From NCBI GenBank assembly GCA_029747015.1, contig JAKOGI010000005.1, forward strand, positions 1,844,191 through 1,908,190: a DNA stretch of 64,000 bases, written 5' to 3'. Shown here one piece after another: positions 47,372 to 59,412 of this stretch. The stretch's first letter is position 1; the number at the start of each line of letters is the position of its first letter. The DNA comes from Carnegiea gigantea. Its lineage: Eukaryota; Streptophyta; Magnoliopsida; Caryophyllales; Cactaceae. The translations under genes and the position numbers were made by a program. The notes under the pieces are model-generated. The model was not told where the DNA came from, ran no database searches, and saw only the letters and a list, made by a program, of their open reading frames with translations.

Positions 47372-49082
47372 CTAGCTATGAACTTGGGTGCCATTAGCAG
47401 CAGGAGCCATGGCTGGTACCTGGGAATTAGGAGCATCTCCTGCTTGGTTAGCTTTCGAAAGACCAAACTTCTTGAGGAACTCTTCAGCAATAACCTCACT
47501 TGCACTATCAGTCGGGTGGAACTCGTCCCAGAAAACATACTTGGTTCTATCTTGGCATAATATTGACGCAGGAGTACATGTAAAGGCTGGCCTAATTTCC
47601 CCAAAGGAGCAACAAGGGGAATCTGAATTTGTAAAACCTACCAATCCAAAAATCATGCACTCAATCAAAGAATTTTATCAGTTAAACTAACTAGTTAACA
47701 CGTGCTCAGTATTACTTACCATATTTGGATGGATTGGAAACAAGATCATAAAGAAAATCATAAGTATCAGCAAACTTGAAATTAGCATTAGGAAGTGTTC
47801 TTGAGAGCTTCTCTATCATCTTGCCCACGGCATAGTTGAAGTTTCGAGCCAAATTGTTCGTACTTTCTTGGCAATCTCCTGTCTCAGTCATTACCCTCTG
47901 CATGGGGATGCAGCCCACAGGACCCAGTCCAAATACAAACACCTTTCTTGCCCCTAGGTTGTGCAATGTCTACACATAAACATATGCATCATACCCCACC
48001 ATGTATAAGGGATTTAATTAGGGTTTACAAATTTGTACATTTTAACTTGGATTAAAGAAAATACGTACCTTGAACTGTTTCTCGTAGGTGTGCACTAAGT
48101 ATTTTACGAAAGTTTCATCGTTGAACATCCAGTGGTCGTTATAAACCGGCATTAGGTAGTTGTTAATGAAGTCATTGTTTCCAAATGCAATGAAGTATAG
48201 AGCATTTTGGAAGAACTCATTGGATTTGTTCTTGCCAATCTTTCTTGTAATCGTGTCTTGGGTTCCTTTGAATAGCTCGATTTGTTTGTCAAAGCAGAAC
48301 CTTTGAATCTGTATTCGAATTCAATCAAAGTTTGATCAATAACCATTGAACATTATATTGATCACTACTAATTTAGAATTATTGTACGTGTATAATTTAT
48401 AAGTTATAACGATACTTACAAAGTGTCGACCAGTCTCATTCAAGATGCCACCACCACCAGATGCATAATTTGCGCCCTTCTCCATAATAGTGTTTGCATC
48501 TAAGGTTGGGTCTAGAAAGGGTGGTGGCCTCGGCATACCTATAGCATCCCCTGCATTGTGATGATAGATTGATGGAATATGTAGTTAGAAAGAACTTCAA
48601 AGGTGCAGTATCGGAGGTACACAATAGGGCTGACAGCACAAGGGAAAACCCATTCCCAAAGGCTTAGTTAGTTGCACAACCCCATCCCGAATAAGAAATT
48701 TTAGTTGCATGAGAGCCGATCTCATAACCTCTCAAATAAGAAGTAGCCGTTGTGCCACTCAAGCTACTAGCTCGTTGGCATGTACAAGAACTCTACTTAA
48801 GTAATGAATAAATTGAACATAAAGAAGGTAAACATGATACATACCGACAATATCAAGGATAATGCGACCGTTGGTAAACCTGCCATTAGGCAAGCCGTTA
48901 CCAAAGTCGACACCATACCAAGGGAGGTTGGGCTTGGCTAGGCTTCTCGGAAGGCGATTGTTGTTGCCCACATCGGAGAGCGAGTCCCCAAAGGCGAACC
49001 CTACCGTTTTGCATTCGTACTTATCAATGGCAATCCCCAGAATCGCCACTATCACTAGCAATAATGTCACCTTCAACTTCAT
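47372..49082 (-). CDS. GDSL esterase/lipase, copy A, 5 exons, 374 aa
   Basis: Exons on the minus strand are 49082-48845, 48550-48420, 48308-48069, 47969-47720 and 47637-47372, all GT-AG. A hydrophobic signal peptide occupies residues 1-20. Block I FAFGDSLSDVGNNN has the nucleophile Ser34. The glycine of block II is in NYASGGGGIL (~107-116). Block III FGNNDF gives Asn168. Block V WDEFHPTD gives Asp324 and His327 of the catalytic triad. Length and five-exon structure match plant secreted GDSL hydrolases, which cleave ester bonds in lipids or cutin/cell-wall polymers; the substrate cannot be told from sequence. An unusual hydrophilic C-terminal extension, rich in Ala, Pro, Asn and Gln, follows the catalytic His. 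The gene is intact, and is a tandem paralogue of copy B 2.2 kb away. Confidence 0.94.
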
Positions 49083-51274
49083 GCTTCAAGTATATATATA
49101 TTTTCCTGGCACTCGTATATATAGCCGGTAATGCAGAAGAAGAAGAAGATGTGCATGGTATTTGATGAGGGGGAAATGGGGTTTATATATATAGGTTTAA
49201 ACATGCATGCAAAGGTTTGAAATAAAACATAAAAATTCAAACCTACTGCAACTACGTTGAGAATAATGAACAAAAATATGATTAGGTAAGTTCTTAAGCA
49301 CAATTTAAGGTTCAGTTCTGGGGGAATGGGGTGCTTAGGAAGTCTGCGATCGAAGATTGTTCGATCTTGGATTTTGCCACTATCTCCATTATGATTAATT
49401 GCGTGCATATGTTGAGCGTTTCTCAGTAATGGATGTGTTCGAAAATAGTAAGTAAGGGTCGTTCCACATAGAAGATATAAAAGACATAAAATCTATTTAT
49501 AAATTAAAAAGTTACCCACCCTTTGTTAATTAATTTTAAGTTGAAATCTCATTTAATTTTATATATCCATTGCTCAATTTGTTGAAGGCCCAACTTATAC
49601 AAACTTTAACAAGGGCAGAAATGAAATAATTTTAAGAGTATTACTTACGCCTTAATTGGATATATCCGAAAATTGAGGGAATCGATTGAATGTGGGTGAG
49701 CTTATTAAAATTAAATAATCTTCCCCTTTATTCGCACACAATTTGGGATTCAACAAAAGTTAAGTTAATTAATTGGGTAGAAGATGGTGAAGTGACATCC
49801 TCTCTTACCCTTCATTTAATATTCCTAAATAATTAGGATTCATCCTGTACTTTGCATGGATTTTAGAAACTTTTAAGATTTTAAAATAAATATAAATGAA
49901 CTGATAATGACATAAGAATTAATTAATTTTAAATCTTAATTTTCACATAATATTTTTAATATTCTTGATTCATGATTTAAATATTAGATTTTGCATAAAC
50001 TATAAGAGAATACTGACATGAAAATGAATGTATTATCTAGATGTAGTTGCCCTAATAGAAATAAGAATTTGTAACTTCATTTTTCATCATGTGACTTATG
50101 TCTGTATGTGTAATATCTAAAAATATATATAAATAATTTATAATACTATAATATAATGTATAGCAAAAAAAAAATTCTCATGAAATTAGTGTATTATCTT
50201 ATTAGTACTTTTAAATTTTTTTTAATAATATCATTCCCCTATTTATCTAAATTATACTTTTTATTGGGATAATTATGAAATAATTAAGCACAAAAATTTT
50301 GGTTCGCAAGAGTTATTTGGATTTCATAGCTCACAAGAGTTGATGATCTTTCTAAATAGTAATAGTGTTGTCTTACAATATATATTTGTGTAGTTAAACT
50401 GAGTTGATTAGTGTTGAAGTGAGTATAATAATTTGTAGATAATTTTTTAAAGGTACAATAAATCCTTATTAATTTTTTGTTTTATTATTTGGGGATTAAC
50501 ATTTATAACACTTGAAGAATTACATAAAGCGTTAATACTTTTACTGTTTTATTTCATTATAAAGCAAACCCTTTCTTGACTTCAAACCATATAAATAATG
50601 GAGTTTATTAATCTACTGCTATTGCCATTTATTAACTCAATTTAATTGCAAACTATTTTTCACTTTTAAAATTGCCTGAGTAAAAGAGTACATTAAATCC
50701 TCATTATAGCATTAATATTCTTATTGTTTTATTATTTGATTTTGTAGTAAAGCCACTTTTGACTTCTGAAAATTATTTATGATAAACTAAATTTAATTGT
50801 AAAATTATTTTTGACTTTTAAATTGTAAGAATACATAAGGAGCACATCAAACGCTTAATATTATGACACGTGGTTAATTAAATTATTTTCCTTTCCCCTC
50901 CCCCTCCCAGGCTCCCATTCCCTCTCCTACTCCATCTTGGATCCATAAATCCAAAACTAACAAAAATCAATAAATTTGAGGCTTGATCGGATTAAAACAT
51001 TTTCAAAATTCACAAGTACCAAACAGGTGCAAGTACTGTTCGTATGTAATAAATATCAACATTAAGGTATATAAGTGATACTTAAACTCGCCCCCATTAA
51101 TTAAGCTTGGTAAATTAGTAGTTCTAGTAATTTGATTACCGTTTCAACAAGTTGTTACGCTTATTAAAATCTCACTCTTGCCGCATACAAGTATACGTAG
51201 CAATCAATAACACGTAAAACAACACCAAATACATCACACATCACACATTGGCTATGAACTTCAAAAAAAATGAT
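49083..51274. other. Spacer between the GDSL paralogues
   Basis: Holds the promoter of copy A, with TATATATATTT close to its start. At 50450-50870 there are about three very diverged copies of a ~210-235-base unit (TACATTAAATCCT..., GTTTTATTATTTG, TTTTTGACTTTTAAA). No gene seen. Confidence 0.5.
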
Positions 51275-52882
51275 CTAATTATGAGCTCCAGTGCCATTAG
51301 CAGTAGGAGTCATGGTTGGCGCTTGAGAATTATTGGGATCATCTTCTTCTTCGTTAGCCTTTGCGAGACCGAACTTCTTAAGGAACTCTTTAGCCATAAG
51401 CTCGTTAGCTCGATCAGTTGGGTGGTACTCATCCCAGAAGACATACTTGCTCCTGTCCTTGCATAACATTGATGCCGGAGTACATGTCAAGGCTGGCCTG
51501 ATTTGCCCAAAGGAACAGCACGGTGAATCTGAATTTGTAAAACCTACCAATTCAAAAACATGCACACCATCATAAAAGCATAGATATGTAGGTAGAGAGA
51601 ATTGAAGTCGGATTTCCGATACTGATAGCCTTTAGAGATTTTGTCTGTTAAACTAGCTAGTTGACACCCTTACGATAAAAGTGCATATAATGATTAATGT
51701 TACGTACCATATTTGAATGGATTGGTAATGACATCATAGATAAAATCATAGGCATCACCAAACTTGAAAGTGGCATCAGGAAGTGTCTTAGAGAGCTTGT
51801 CTATCATCTTGCCAACGCCGTAGTTGAAGCTTCGAGCCAATTTGTTTGTGTTTTCCTGGCAACTCCCTGTATGGCTCATCACCCTCTGCAAGGGGATGCA
51901 TCCCAAAGGCGCGAGCCCAAATACGTACACCTTTCTGGCTCCTAGGTGGTGCAAAGTCTACACATAAACGTACACATTCCATAAGTTTTTCATACCTTTG
52001 TACATTTTAACTTGGATTAGAGAAAATTACAAATGGGGGCACCTTGAGCTGTTGTTCAAAGGTTTGGACTAAGTAACGTATGAAACTTTCGTCGTTGAAT
52101 AACCAAGGATCGCCGTAAACCGGCATTAGATAGTTGTTAATGAAGTCATTGCTTCCAAATGCAACGAAGTATAGAGCATTTCTAAAGAACTCGTCGGATT
52201 TGTTCTTGCCAATCTTTCTTGTAATCATGTCTTGGGTTCCCTTGAACAACTCGATTTGCTTGTCGAACCCTAACTTTTGAATCTGTAACAACGCTCAACC
52301 AAAACTTTGATCAATAACCACCGAGTGTTATTGCCATTTAGAACTATTAATCGTATATGTGACATCTATTAGGTTGTAAGGATATTTACGAAGAGTCGAC
52401 CGGTTTCATTCAAGATGCCGCTACCACCGGATGCATAATTGACACCATTCTCCAGAATCATGTTTTCATTCAAGCTCGGATCTAGAAAGGCTGGTGGTCT
52501 TGGCATACCGATAGTATCCCCTGTATAATATAATACCAGTAAATCTTGTATAAAGCTGTCTTAATTAAAGTCCGTGTCTAAGAGAGCTCTACTTGAGTAA
52601 TGAATAAATTGAATAGGTAGGAGGTAAACATGGATACGTACCTAAAACATCAAGGACAATGCGACCATTGGTGAACCTACCATTAGGCAAGCCATCACCA
52701 AGGTCAATACCATACCAAGGGAGGTTGGGCTTGGCTAGGCTTTTCGAGAGGTGGTTGTTGTTGCCCACATCGGTGAGCGAGTCCCCAAAGGCGAACTCCA
52801 CCACTTTGCATTCGTACCCATCAATGGCAATCCCTAGGATGGCGGCTGTCACTAGCAACAACAATGTCCCCTCAAGTTTCAT
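51275..52882 (-). CDS. GDSL esterase/lipase, copy B, 5 exons, 376 aa
   Basis: Exons are 52882-52642, 52520-52390, 52282-52043, 51957-51708 and 51543-51275. Exons 2, 3 and 4 have exactly the same lengths as in copy A, and intron phases are identical. The signal peptide is at 1-21. Catalytic elements are FAFGDSLTDVG with Ser35, NYASGGSGIL, FGSNDF and WDEYHPTD with Asp325 and His328. The tail after the catalytic His is again long and hydrophilic (NEEEDDPNNSQ). Substitutions between copies are spread evenly and leave the active site intact, so both appear functional. Transcription runs toward copy A. Confidence 0.94.
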
Positions 52883-55740
52883 GTTTCAAGTGTACACTTA
52901 ATATGAAGGAAGAGATGACATCTAATGAGGGGCAAATGGGGTTTATATATGTTTCAATATCTAAAGATTTGAAGTAACCAAAAACCGCTCAAACCCACTG
53001 CAACTTCGTTGAGAAGAATGAAAAAAAAAAAAAAAAAGCACCATGATCATAGGGTGCAATTAACTTAAGAAAATTAAAGTTCTTAGGCATAATCTAATTA
53101 GATTCGGCTCTAAGAAGATGGCGTGTTTAACTATAATGCGAAAAGAAGAAGCAGTTTTTCAGGTAAATAATTATTATTTTCTATTGAATTTTAGCCTTTT
53201 AGTAGCTACAAACACGAGACAGGCATCAAATTGAAGTTCTTAGTTGTGGTTATCTCCCTATTTCTCTAATCAGGCTCTGAACGTGGGTTTAATTATATTC
53301 CAAGTATTATGTATAGTTGTGCCGCAATTGCTCCAGGGAATATCTTGGCTAAACTGGTTGTATGTTTATGTTATATGGTGGGAAATTGCTATTTTCATTG
53401 GGTGTATCACACGATCATTCACTAGGTATAATGTGTTACATGGATACGTTAAACCAATCAAAAATCAATGGATATATATCTTTGCAATCAAGAGGTCACA
53501 GCTAAAAATTTTCACAACTGCAGTACTTGGGTTATTGTGTTAAATGTAGAAGGTATCAATACAAGCTCTATATTTAGTACTAAAAGAACACGTGCATGAA
53601 AAGACATTGTTAGATTACATAATAAAGCATGCTGATGAGTTTCCAATCGTTAGCTTAATCAATGGTGAATCTATGTGAATACTTGGTATGAATTCATTAG
53701 TTGAAATTTTGTTTGAAAATTCAACAAAAATACCCTCAAAATGTTTTGTAGCAATTACCCATAAAATGAATTTGTATTTCTAAAATCCTAACAAAATGAA
53801 CAAATAAAACATCCTTGTATAACATATCTGGATTCACCACTAACTTAAACAAGGGATTTTATAGCATGGTGATTGGCGCGTTCGGTAAAATTAACCATTT
53901 TAGTCATGATTTATTGTTTTGTTGGCTGCTAGCAGTTTTACTACAGATTAGCCATGACTCATATACGTTTAATGGTTAGTTGTCCAACTAGCGCTTTAAA
54001 ATAAGTGTGTTGTAACTGTTGAGGAAGTAGATTTATGTAAAATGATTTAAAAAAACACAATAAATGAAGGTTTGTGGTAAATAAAAAGGAGAATTTTGTA
54101 TTTTGCAATGCAATCACTTAGTGGAAGTTCTTAAAAGATACTTTGAGTAGCTTTTGCAAAATATTATATGAACCTCTAACTACTGTATCATCTACTATTT
54201 TACCGAACACTTACAAGTAGTGACCTATAACATTTTGACTACTACAAACCACCAATCTCTACTTCAAACTTTATTGTCCAACACAACCATAATTTCAAGT
54301 TTATCCTTTTTATGAGATAAAAAGCTTCCTCTCTTATGTCCTTTTATGTCCCCTTACACAAATGTGCTAGTTAAACGGTTAAATTTGTCGATTCTTATTC
54401 TAAATAACCAATTAAACAGCTAATCATTAATAAAACAACTAACCGTTCATAAAATACCTAATGTTATATAACACACGCCAATAACTCCCTTTCCTTTTTT
54501 TATTGGGTGGTAGGAGAAATAATTTGGACCCTGAGAGAAGAAAAGGTTGGAAGATTCCTTAAAATGAGTCGAGGATTCAGCTTAAATTGCTAGAAGGTAG
54601 AAGATATGAGGACGTATTCAAATAATAATAATAATAATAAGAATAATAATAATAATAATAATAATAAGAGGAAGACCTACCAGGTGATTTGCTGAAATTG
54701 TTATCTACCTTGTTTGATTACGAGCGTAATAAAAGGGATTTGATCATTAATGTTGCAAGCCTCCCTCTTATTTGCATGGCTTTTATCCTTGTTTTAGGGA
54801 CTCACTAGTCACTACCAAACAACTTCCACCCAGCTAATATATGCTTAAACAAATATTAACACGGCTGCTAATTATAATTAATTAGATTATTATCTTAAAA
54901 ATCGCTCGAAATTGAATTGAAAAATTTAGAGGCACTATCAACCTCTTGGTGTTACGAATTCCATCTGCAATTCTGCATAGAAGAGTTATTATAGACATAA
55001 TTCCAGCAACTATAGAGTTATCCACCATTATGTTCCCCATCATTTCAAACCAACCTAGCATAGACATATCATCAAAGGTTAAATACATCATCAGCAACAA
55101 CATTAAGCGTGAGTCCACTTCAATAGAATATGAGGAGTTTCAAATGTAGGTAGTCTTACTCCTACATATATTCCTACTAGCAGAGAGACAACAGCCGAAT
55201 AATATACATGCTGATCAAAGTTAATTATATGAGAAAGATCTCTCTAATGCTTAAGTCAGTCAAAAATCAACTATATTGTCCTATAAAAAAAAAAATTCTA
55301 ATATGATACTCCCTCCGTCTCTCTTTTTTCTTCCTAAATGGGGAACTTTTCTTTTTTTAATATCAAAGATTGGTCTTCTTGAAAATTACAATAATAAGGA
55401 CTAAAATAATTTCTAATTTCTAATTTCTAATTTCTAATTTCAGCCCTGTTGAATGATGGCTTGGAAACGCCGTAATCTCTAAGTGGGTTGGGCTTGTTAT
55501 CTGAGTCTTGGGTAGTGGAAGCCCAATAACAAACAGAGTATATGAGCTGAGCATGGTAATTGGGCAAAGCTCAATAAGAAAGCTTCAACGAGCTATGCAT
55601 TGAAAAGCTGGAAAAACAAAAAATAAAAAATAAAAAAAATCAGGTGGATTGAAAGTGATAGCCAAGTTCACCCAAAACCAATTTTCCCATCCTTCAATTA
55701 AAAACAAAAGTAATGGTTTTGGATCCACTGCAGAATACAT
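52883..55740. other. Intergenic, with repeats
   Basis: Includes an (AAT)n microsatellite (54623-54667), a MITE-like patch (53870-54300) and a Stowaway-type end TACTCCCTCCGTC at 55310-55322 without a matching partner nearby. Frames at 53244-53543 (+) and 54882-55149 lack recognisable domains. No gene supported. Confidence 0.5.
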
Positions 55741-57172
55741 TTCAGAGAACACCCCCCCCCCCCCAAAAAAAAAAGGAAAAAAAAGGTGATTTCCTCCCCC
55801 TCCCCCTCCCCCCTGCCTGCTAAAGCTTGCTGGGTTTGATACAATTCGCAGGCTGAGCCTGGGAATTCTGTACCCATTTGCTAAAAGATATTGTTTTGCG
55901 TCCAGGTTCTCTCTCTCTCGCTCTCTCTCTCTCTGTCTCCCTCTCTCTCAAATCTCAGTTGTGTATAACTTTCACTCAGCTTTGTTGGTGGTGATTCAAT
56001 TCCCTTCTATCTTTTTAAATAAAGTCCACAAATTAGCCAGGGAATTCATATTTTATTTGATTTGCTCACATTGGGTTTGAGGAGGGAGTTACAATTCTGA
56101 TTCTATGTATATATATGTGTAGGTGTATTTTTATTATTTGGGGATTTTTTTTTTCTTTTAATTGATTGAGCAGTTGCTTGTTGATTTTGTTTATTTGAAG
56201 TTGTGATTGCCTTGTGAACCTTATCTTCTTCACATGCTCCCCCCCCCCCCCCCAAAAAAGGAAAAGAGCTTGATTTGGTAAAGTGGTTCTTTGCAAATGC
56301 AGCAGTGTTGGCTTACTGTGCTTGCTGATTACACTGGGAGTTGAGGTTGCGTAATAATTGATTGCTTTTTTTTTTTTTTTAAATTATTTCCTTTTTGGGT
56401 TTTTTTTCTTTAAAAAATATAGTAGACTAATGATGTTTTTGCTATGCAGAGTGCTACAAGCTGCGATTTTTTGAAATATGATTGAGTTTGCTAGGGATTG
56501 ATATAACTATTCTTCTTATGCTTCCCTAGGCAGAGCTTTCTGAGAGTCACTTGAACTTGATAGTGGTATTGGGTTTTTTTTTTTTTTTTTTTTTTGGGGG
56601 GGGGGGGGGGCCTTTTTTGATAAGGAATGGTATGATGTGGTAGGGTATGACATGAATCATATGATCATATGAAGATATCTATTCTTACCCTTTCTTCGTT
56701 AGGAGCCCTATGAGATGCACTGGTTAATGCCGCAGTATAATGTCCAATGCTGATTGACCATATGCAGTCAAAACAGTTCCATTACCATGTGTAGTGTTTG
56801 TAGTGCCTATCTTGTGTCGTTTGAAAGTATCATTAGGGCGTGTTGGCATCATATGTTAGAACGAATCCCTTCAGAAAAAAGGGCAATCGGAAAGGATCTA
56901 ATACCATGTTTGAATGGTTGCCCTCATGACGAATCAAGAGTTTCATTAGCCAGTGCTGTGTATGCATGCAAGTAATGTATATATCACATAAAAGATGAAT
57001 ATATTTGTACAGCATCTATAACGTACTACGTTCTGATTACCAAAATGTTCTGCTGACTGTTCGAGGGTCTATGTGATAACTTGACTGCGTCTTTAACCTT
57101 CCCATGTCCCGAACAAGTCGGTTTATAACTCTCAGTGTTGACATTTATGTTCCTTTTATCTAGGAGTTGAAG
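55741..57172 (+). promoter_or_regulatory. Upstream region and 5'-UTR intron of plastid MDH
   Basis: A CT-rich tract at 55905-55950 looks like a 5' UTR, and TTTATCTAG at 57155-57163 is a good splice acceptor nine bases before the MDH start codon. This implies a leader intron of about 1 kb whose donor I could not fix. Inside it are three long homopolymer runs (C/A at 55752-55774, C/A at 56239-56259, T/G ending 56610). Confidence 0.45.
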
Positions 57173-58417
57173 ATGGCAGCAAGAGCAGCGGCTCCTTATC
57201 CAATAGGATCACCCTTCATCAGCCCTCAACCCGGCCTTTCTTGTCAGTCAAAGCGTGTGGCTCTCAAGTTAAATCCCCATAATCCTCCTCTTAGAGGTTT
57301 CAGTGCTCTGAAGGCCGCCAGTGGTATAACTCGTGAACCAGGGAACTCCTTTTTCGGCAAGGATAGCTTTGCAGCTCTGATGGGTGCTTCTGCTGTTCCA
57401 ACAACCCGAAAACAAAACCGGGTTTCCCAGTATCGTTTCAACCCCCGGGCATCACATTACAAGGTGACCATTCTTGGTGCTGCAGGAGGAATCGGTGAGC
57501 CCCTATCACTTCTGATCAAGATGTCCCCATTAGTGTCAGAGGTGCGGCTCTATGATATAGCCAATGTTAAGGGAATCACTGCGGATCTCAGCCACTGCAA
57601 CACACCTGCTCAAGTCCGTGGTTTTAATGGGACTTCTCAGCTGGCTGACTCTTTGAGGGGCGCGGATCTAGTTGTGGTCCCAGCAGGGGTCCCACGGAAG
57701 CCTGGCATGACTAGGGATGACCTCTTCAGTGTCAATGCCAGCATTGTCAAGGGTTTAATTGAGGCTGTTGCTGAGAACTGCCCTCAAGCATTCATCCACA
57801 TCATCAGCAATCCACTCAACTCCACAGTCCCTATTGCAGCTGAAGTGATGAAACAGAAGGGTGTTTATGACCCCAAGAAGCTGTTTGGTGTTACCACATT
57901 GGATGTTGTAAGGTCAAACACATTTGTCGCCCAGAGGAAGAACTTGAGGCTTATTGATGTGGATGTCCCGGTTGTAGGAGGGCATTCCGGAAGTACCATT
58001 TTGCCTCTCCTGTCTAAGACAAGACCGTTAGTGACCTTCACTGATAAGGAAGTGGAGGAGCTAACAGCGAAAATCCAAAATGCAGGGACTGAGGTGGTGG
58101 AAGCGAAGGAAGGTGAAGGTTCAGCCACACTGTCAATGGCATATGCTGCTGCAAGATTTGTGGAATCGTCTCTGAGAGCTAAAGATGGAGATGCAGATGT
58201 CTATGAATGTGCTTATGTTCAGTCAAATCTCACAGAGCTTGCATTCTTTGCGTCCCGGGTTAAGCTGGGGAGGAAAGGTGTAGAAGCTCTGATCTCTTCT
58301 GACTTGCAAGGATTGACCGAGTATGAAGCTGAGATCTTGGAGGCTCTGAAGCCTCAACTCAAGGCTAACATTGAAAAAGGCATTGCTTTTGTTCAGAAAC
58401 AACCCGCAGCTGCATAA
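57173..58417 (+). CDS. pNAD-MDH: Plastid NAD-dependent malate dehydrogenase, 414 aa
   Basis: Interconverts malate and oxaloacetate with NAD(H) in the plastid stroma. The single-exon CDS starts at ATG 57173. Residues 1 to about 85 are a Ser/Arg/Pro-rich transit peptide with almost no acids. The catalytic part has the NAD-binding GAAGGIG loop (102-108), substrate arginines in the [12 protein letters not shown] loop (Arg175, Arg181) and Arg247, and the Asp244/His271 proton relay ([13 protein letters not shown]). It is closer to mitochondrial/glyoxysomal-type NAD-MDH than to redox-regulated NADP-MDH, lacking that enzyme's Cys extensions. Arabidopsis pNAD-MDH (At3g47520) is essential for embryo and chloroplast development. 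AATAAA at 58554 could serve polyadenylation. Confidence 0.97.
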   Translation: MAARAAAPYPIGSPFISPQPGLSCQSKRVALKLNPHNPPLRGFSALKAASGITREPGNSFFGKDSFAALMGASAVPTTRKQNRVSQYRFNPRASHYKVTILGAAGGIGEPLSLLIKMSPLVSEVRLYDIANVKGITADLSHCNTPAQVRGFNGTSQLADSLRGADLVVVPAGVPRKPGMTRDDLFSVNASIVKGLIEAVAENCPQAFIHIISNPLNSTVPIAAEVMKQKGVYDPKKLFGVTTLDVVRSNTFVAQRKNLRLIDVDVPVVGGHSGSTILPLLSKTRPLVTFTDKEVEELTAKIQNAGTEVVEAKEGEGSATLSMAYAAARFVESSLRAKDGDADVYECAYVQSNLTELAFFASRVKLGRKGVEALISSDLQGLTEYEAEILEALKPQLKANIEKGIAFVQKQPAAA

Positions 58418-59412
58418 AATCTATGCCGTGAAAGGGACTTCAGGGACCAAGGTTTGACATTAGCATTGTCTGTTTATCGTACCACCGGCTTTCAGAATTT
58501 TGTGCATTTGAGAGCCTGTGTTTTGGACTGTCTGTATGCCAAACTGAAGATTAATAAATAATCTGTACGCGGTATGAATTTGAGGTCTGCCATTACAGTA
58601 GGAAATTATGAAACCTCTAGTCTGATCATGGGTTCTTGTTTTCCCATTATAAACAGCTGATGAGCTGAAAGAAACTTAGGCCAAGTCATTAGAGGCAGAA
58701 GCTATGGCAGGCAAATTCTGACGATATTTCAGCAGCATATCCAGCCCTTTTCAAGCATTGTCTGATTTTGTGCACCATGCCATAAATCTGATCCTTTAGC
58801 GGATGTGAGAGAACTCCTGCAGGAAGCTCATGTACCATTCAATTCAGCTGCATTACGTGTAGGAAGTTCATGTTTTTTAGAATCTGTATACTTAATGCTC
58901 GCACACAGCCTATAGCTAAAAAGAATCGAACTCTGATTTTCCTTGTGGAAGCCAGTCAACCTACCACTGCACTACTCCCAAATCCACTTATTTTATCCCA
59001 TTTTCCGTATGAACAAGAGTATTGTTTTCCGCTATGTAACATAATACCCTGCCTCCCGGGCTTTAATGTTACAGATGAGATGGTCTTGTTTAAGACTAAG
59101 GCTGGCTTTATTTACCAATTATACATGATTTTATTTGCCTATGATTGGCTGTCTTACATTTGCAGTATTTAGAGACTCAAGACTTTGATTAGTTTTAGAA
59201 TGACGCTCCACAAGAAGAGTATATAAGAAAAACAAAAACCCAATGGTTTCGAGAAAGGTAGAAACATATATCGTTTATTCCTCAAAAACAAACAGCAAAG
59301 GATATATACTATTAGCGTTTCAGCTGTGAAGATAATAACAACCAAAAAAACAATGTCAAATTACCACTCACATAGAATTCTATGGAATAATAATACTACT
59401 ATGCTGATGGCA
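58418..59412. other. Spacer between MDH and the RKD gene
   Basis: Convergent 3' ends. No gene; it contains a tRNA-like sequence on the minus strand listed separately. Confidence 0.5.
58905..58980 (-). repeat. tRNA-like sequence, possible SINE head
   Basis: On the minus strand a TAGTGCAGTGG box (A-box-like, about 58974-58964) is followed about 33 bases later by GAGTTCGATTC (B-box-like, about 58932-58922), the RNA polymerase III internal promoter spacing. No folded mature tRNA and no tail or flanking duplication was found, so a SINE head or decayed tRNA pseudogene are the options. Confidence 0.35.

Noticed and set aside
47388..47690. Plus-strand frame opposite GDSL exon 5, and its counterpart at 51333-51575
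   Set aside because: Both are antisense shadows, preserved only because the minus-strand exons are paralogous.
54882..55149. Methionine-rich minus-strand frame and its plus-strand partner
   Set aside because: No family recognised, AT-rich surroundings, no plausible promoter or introns; left as unknown.
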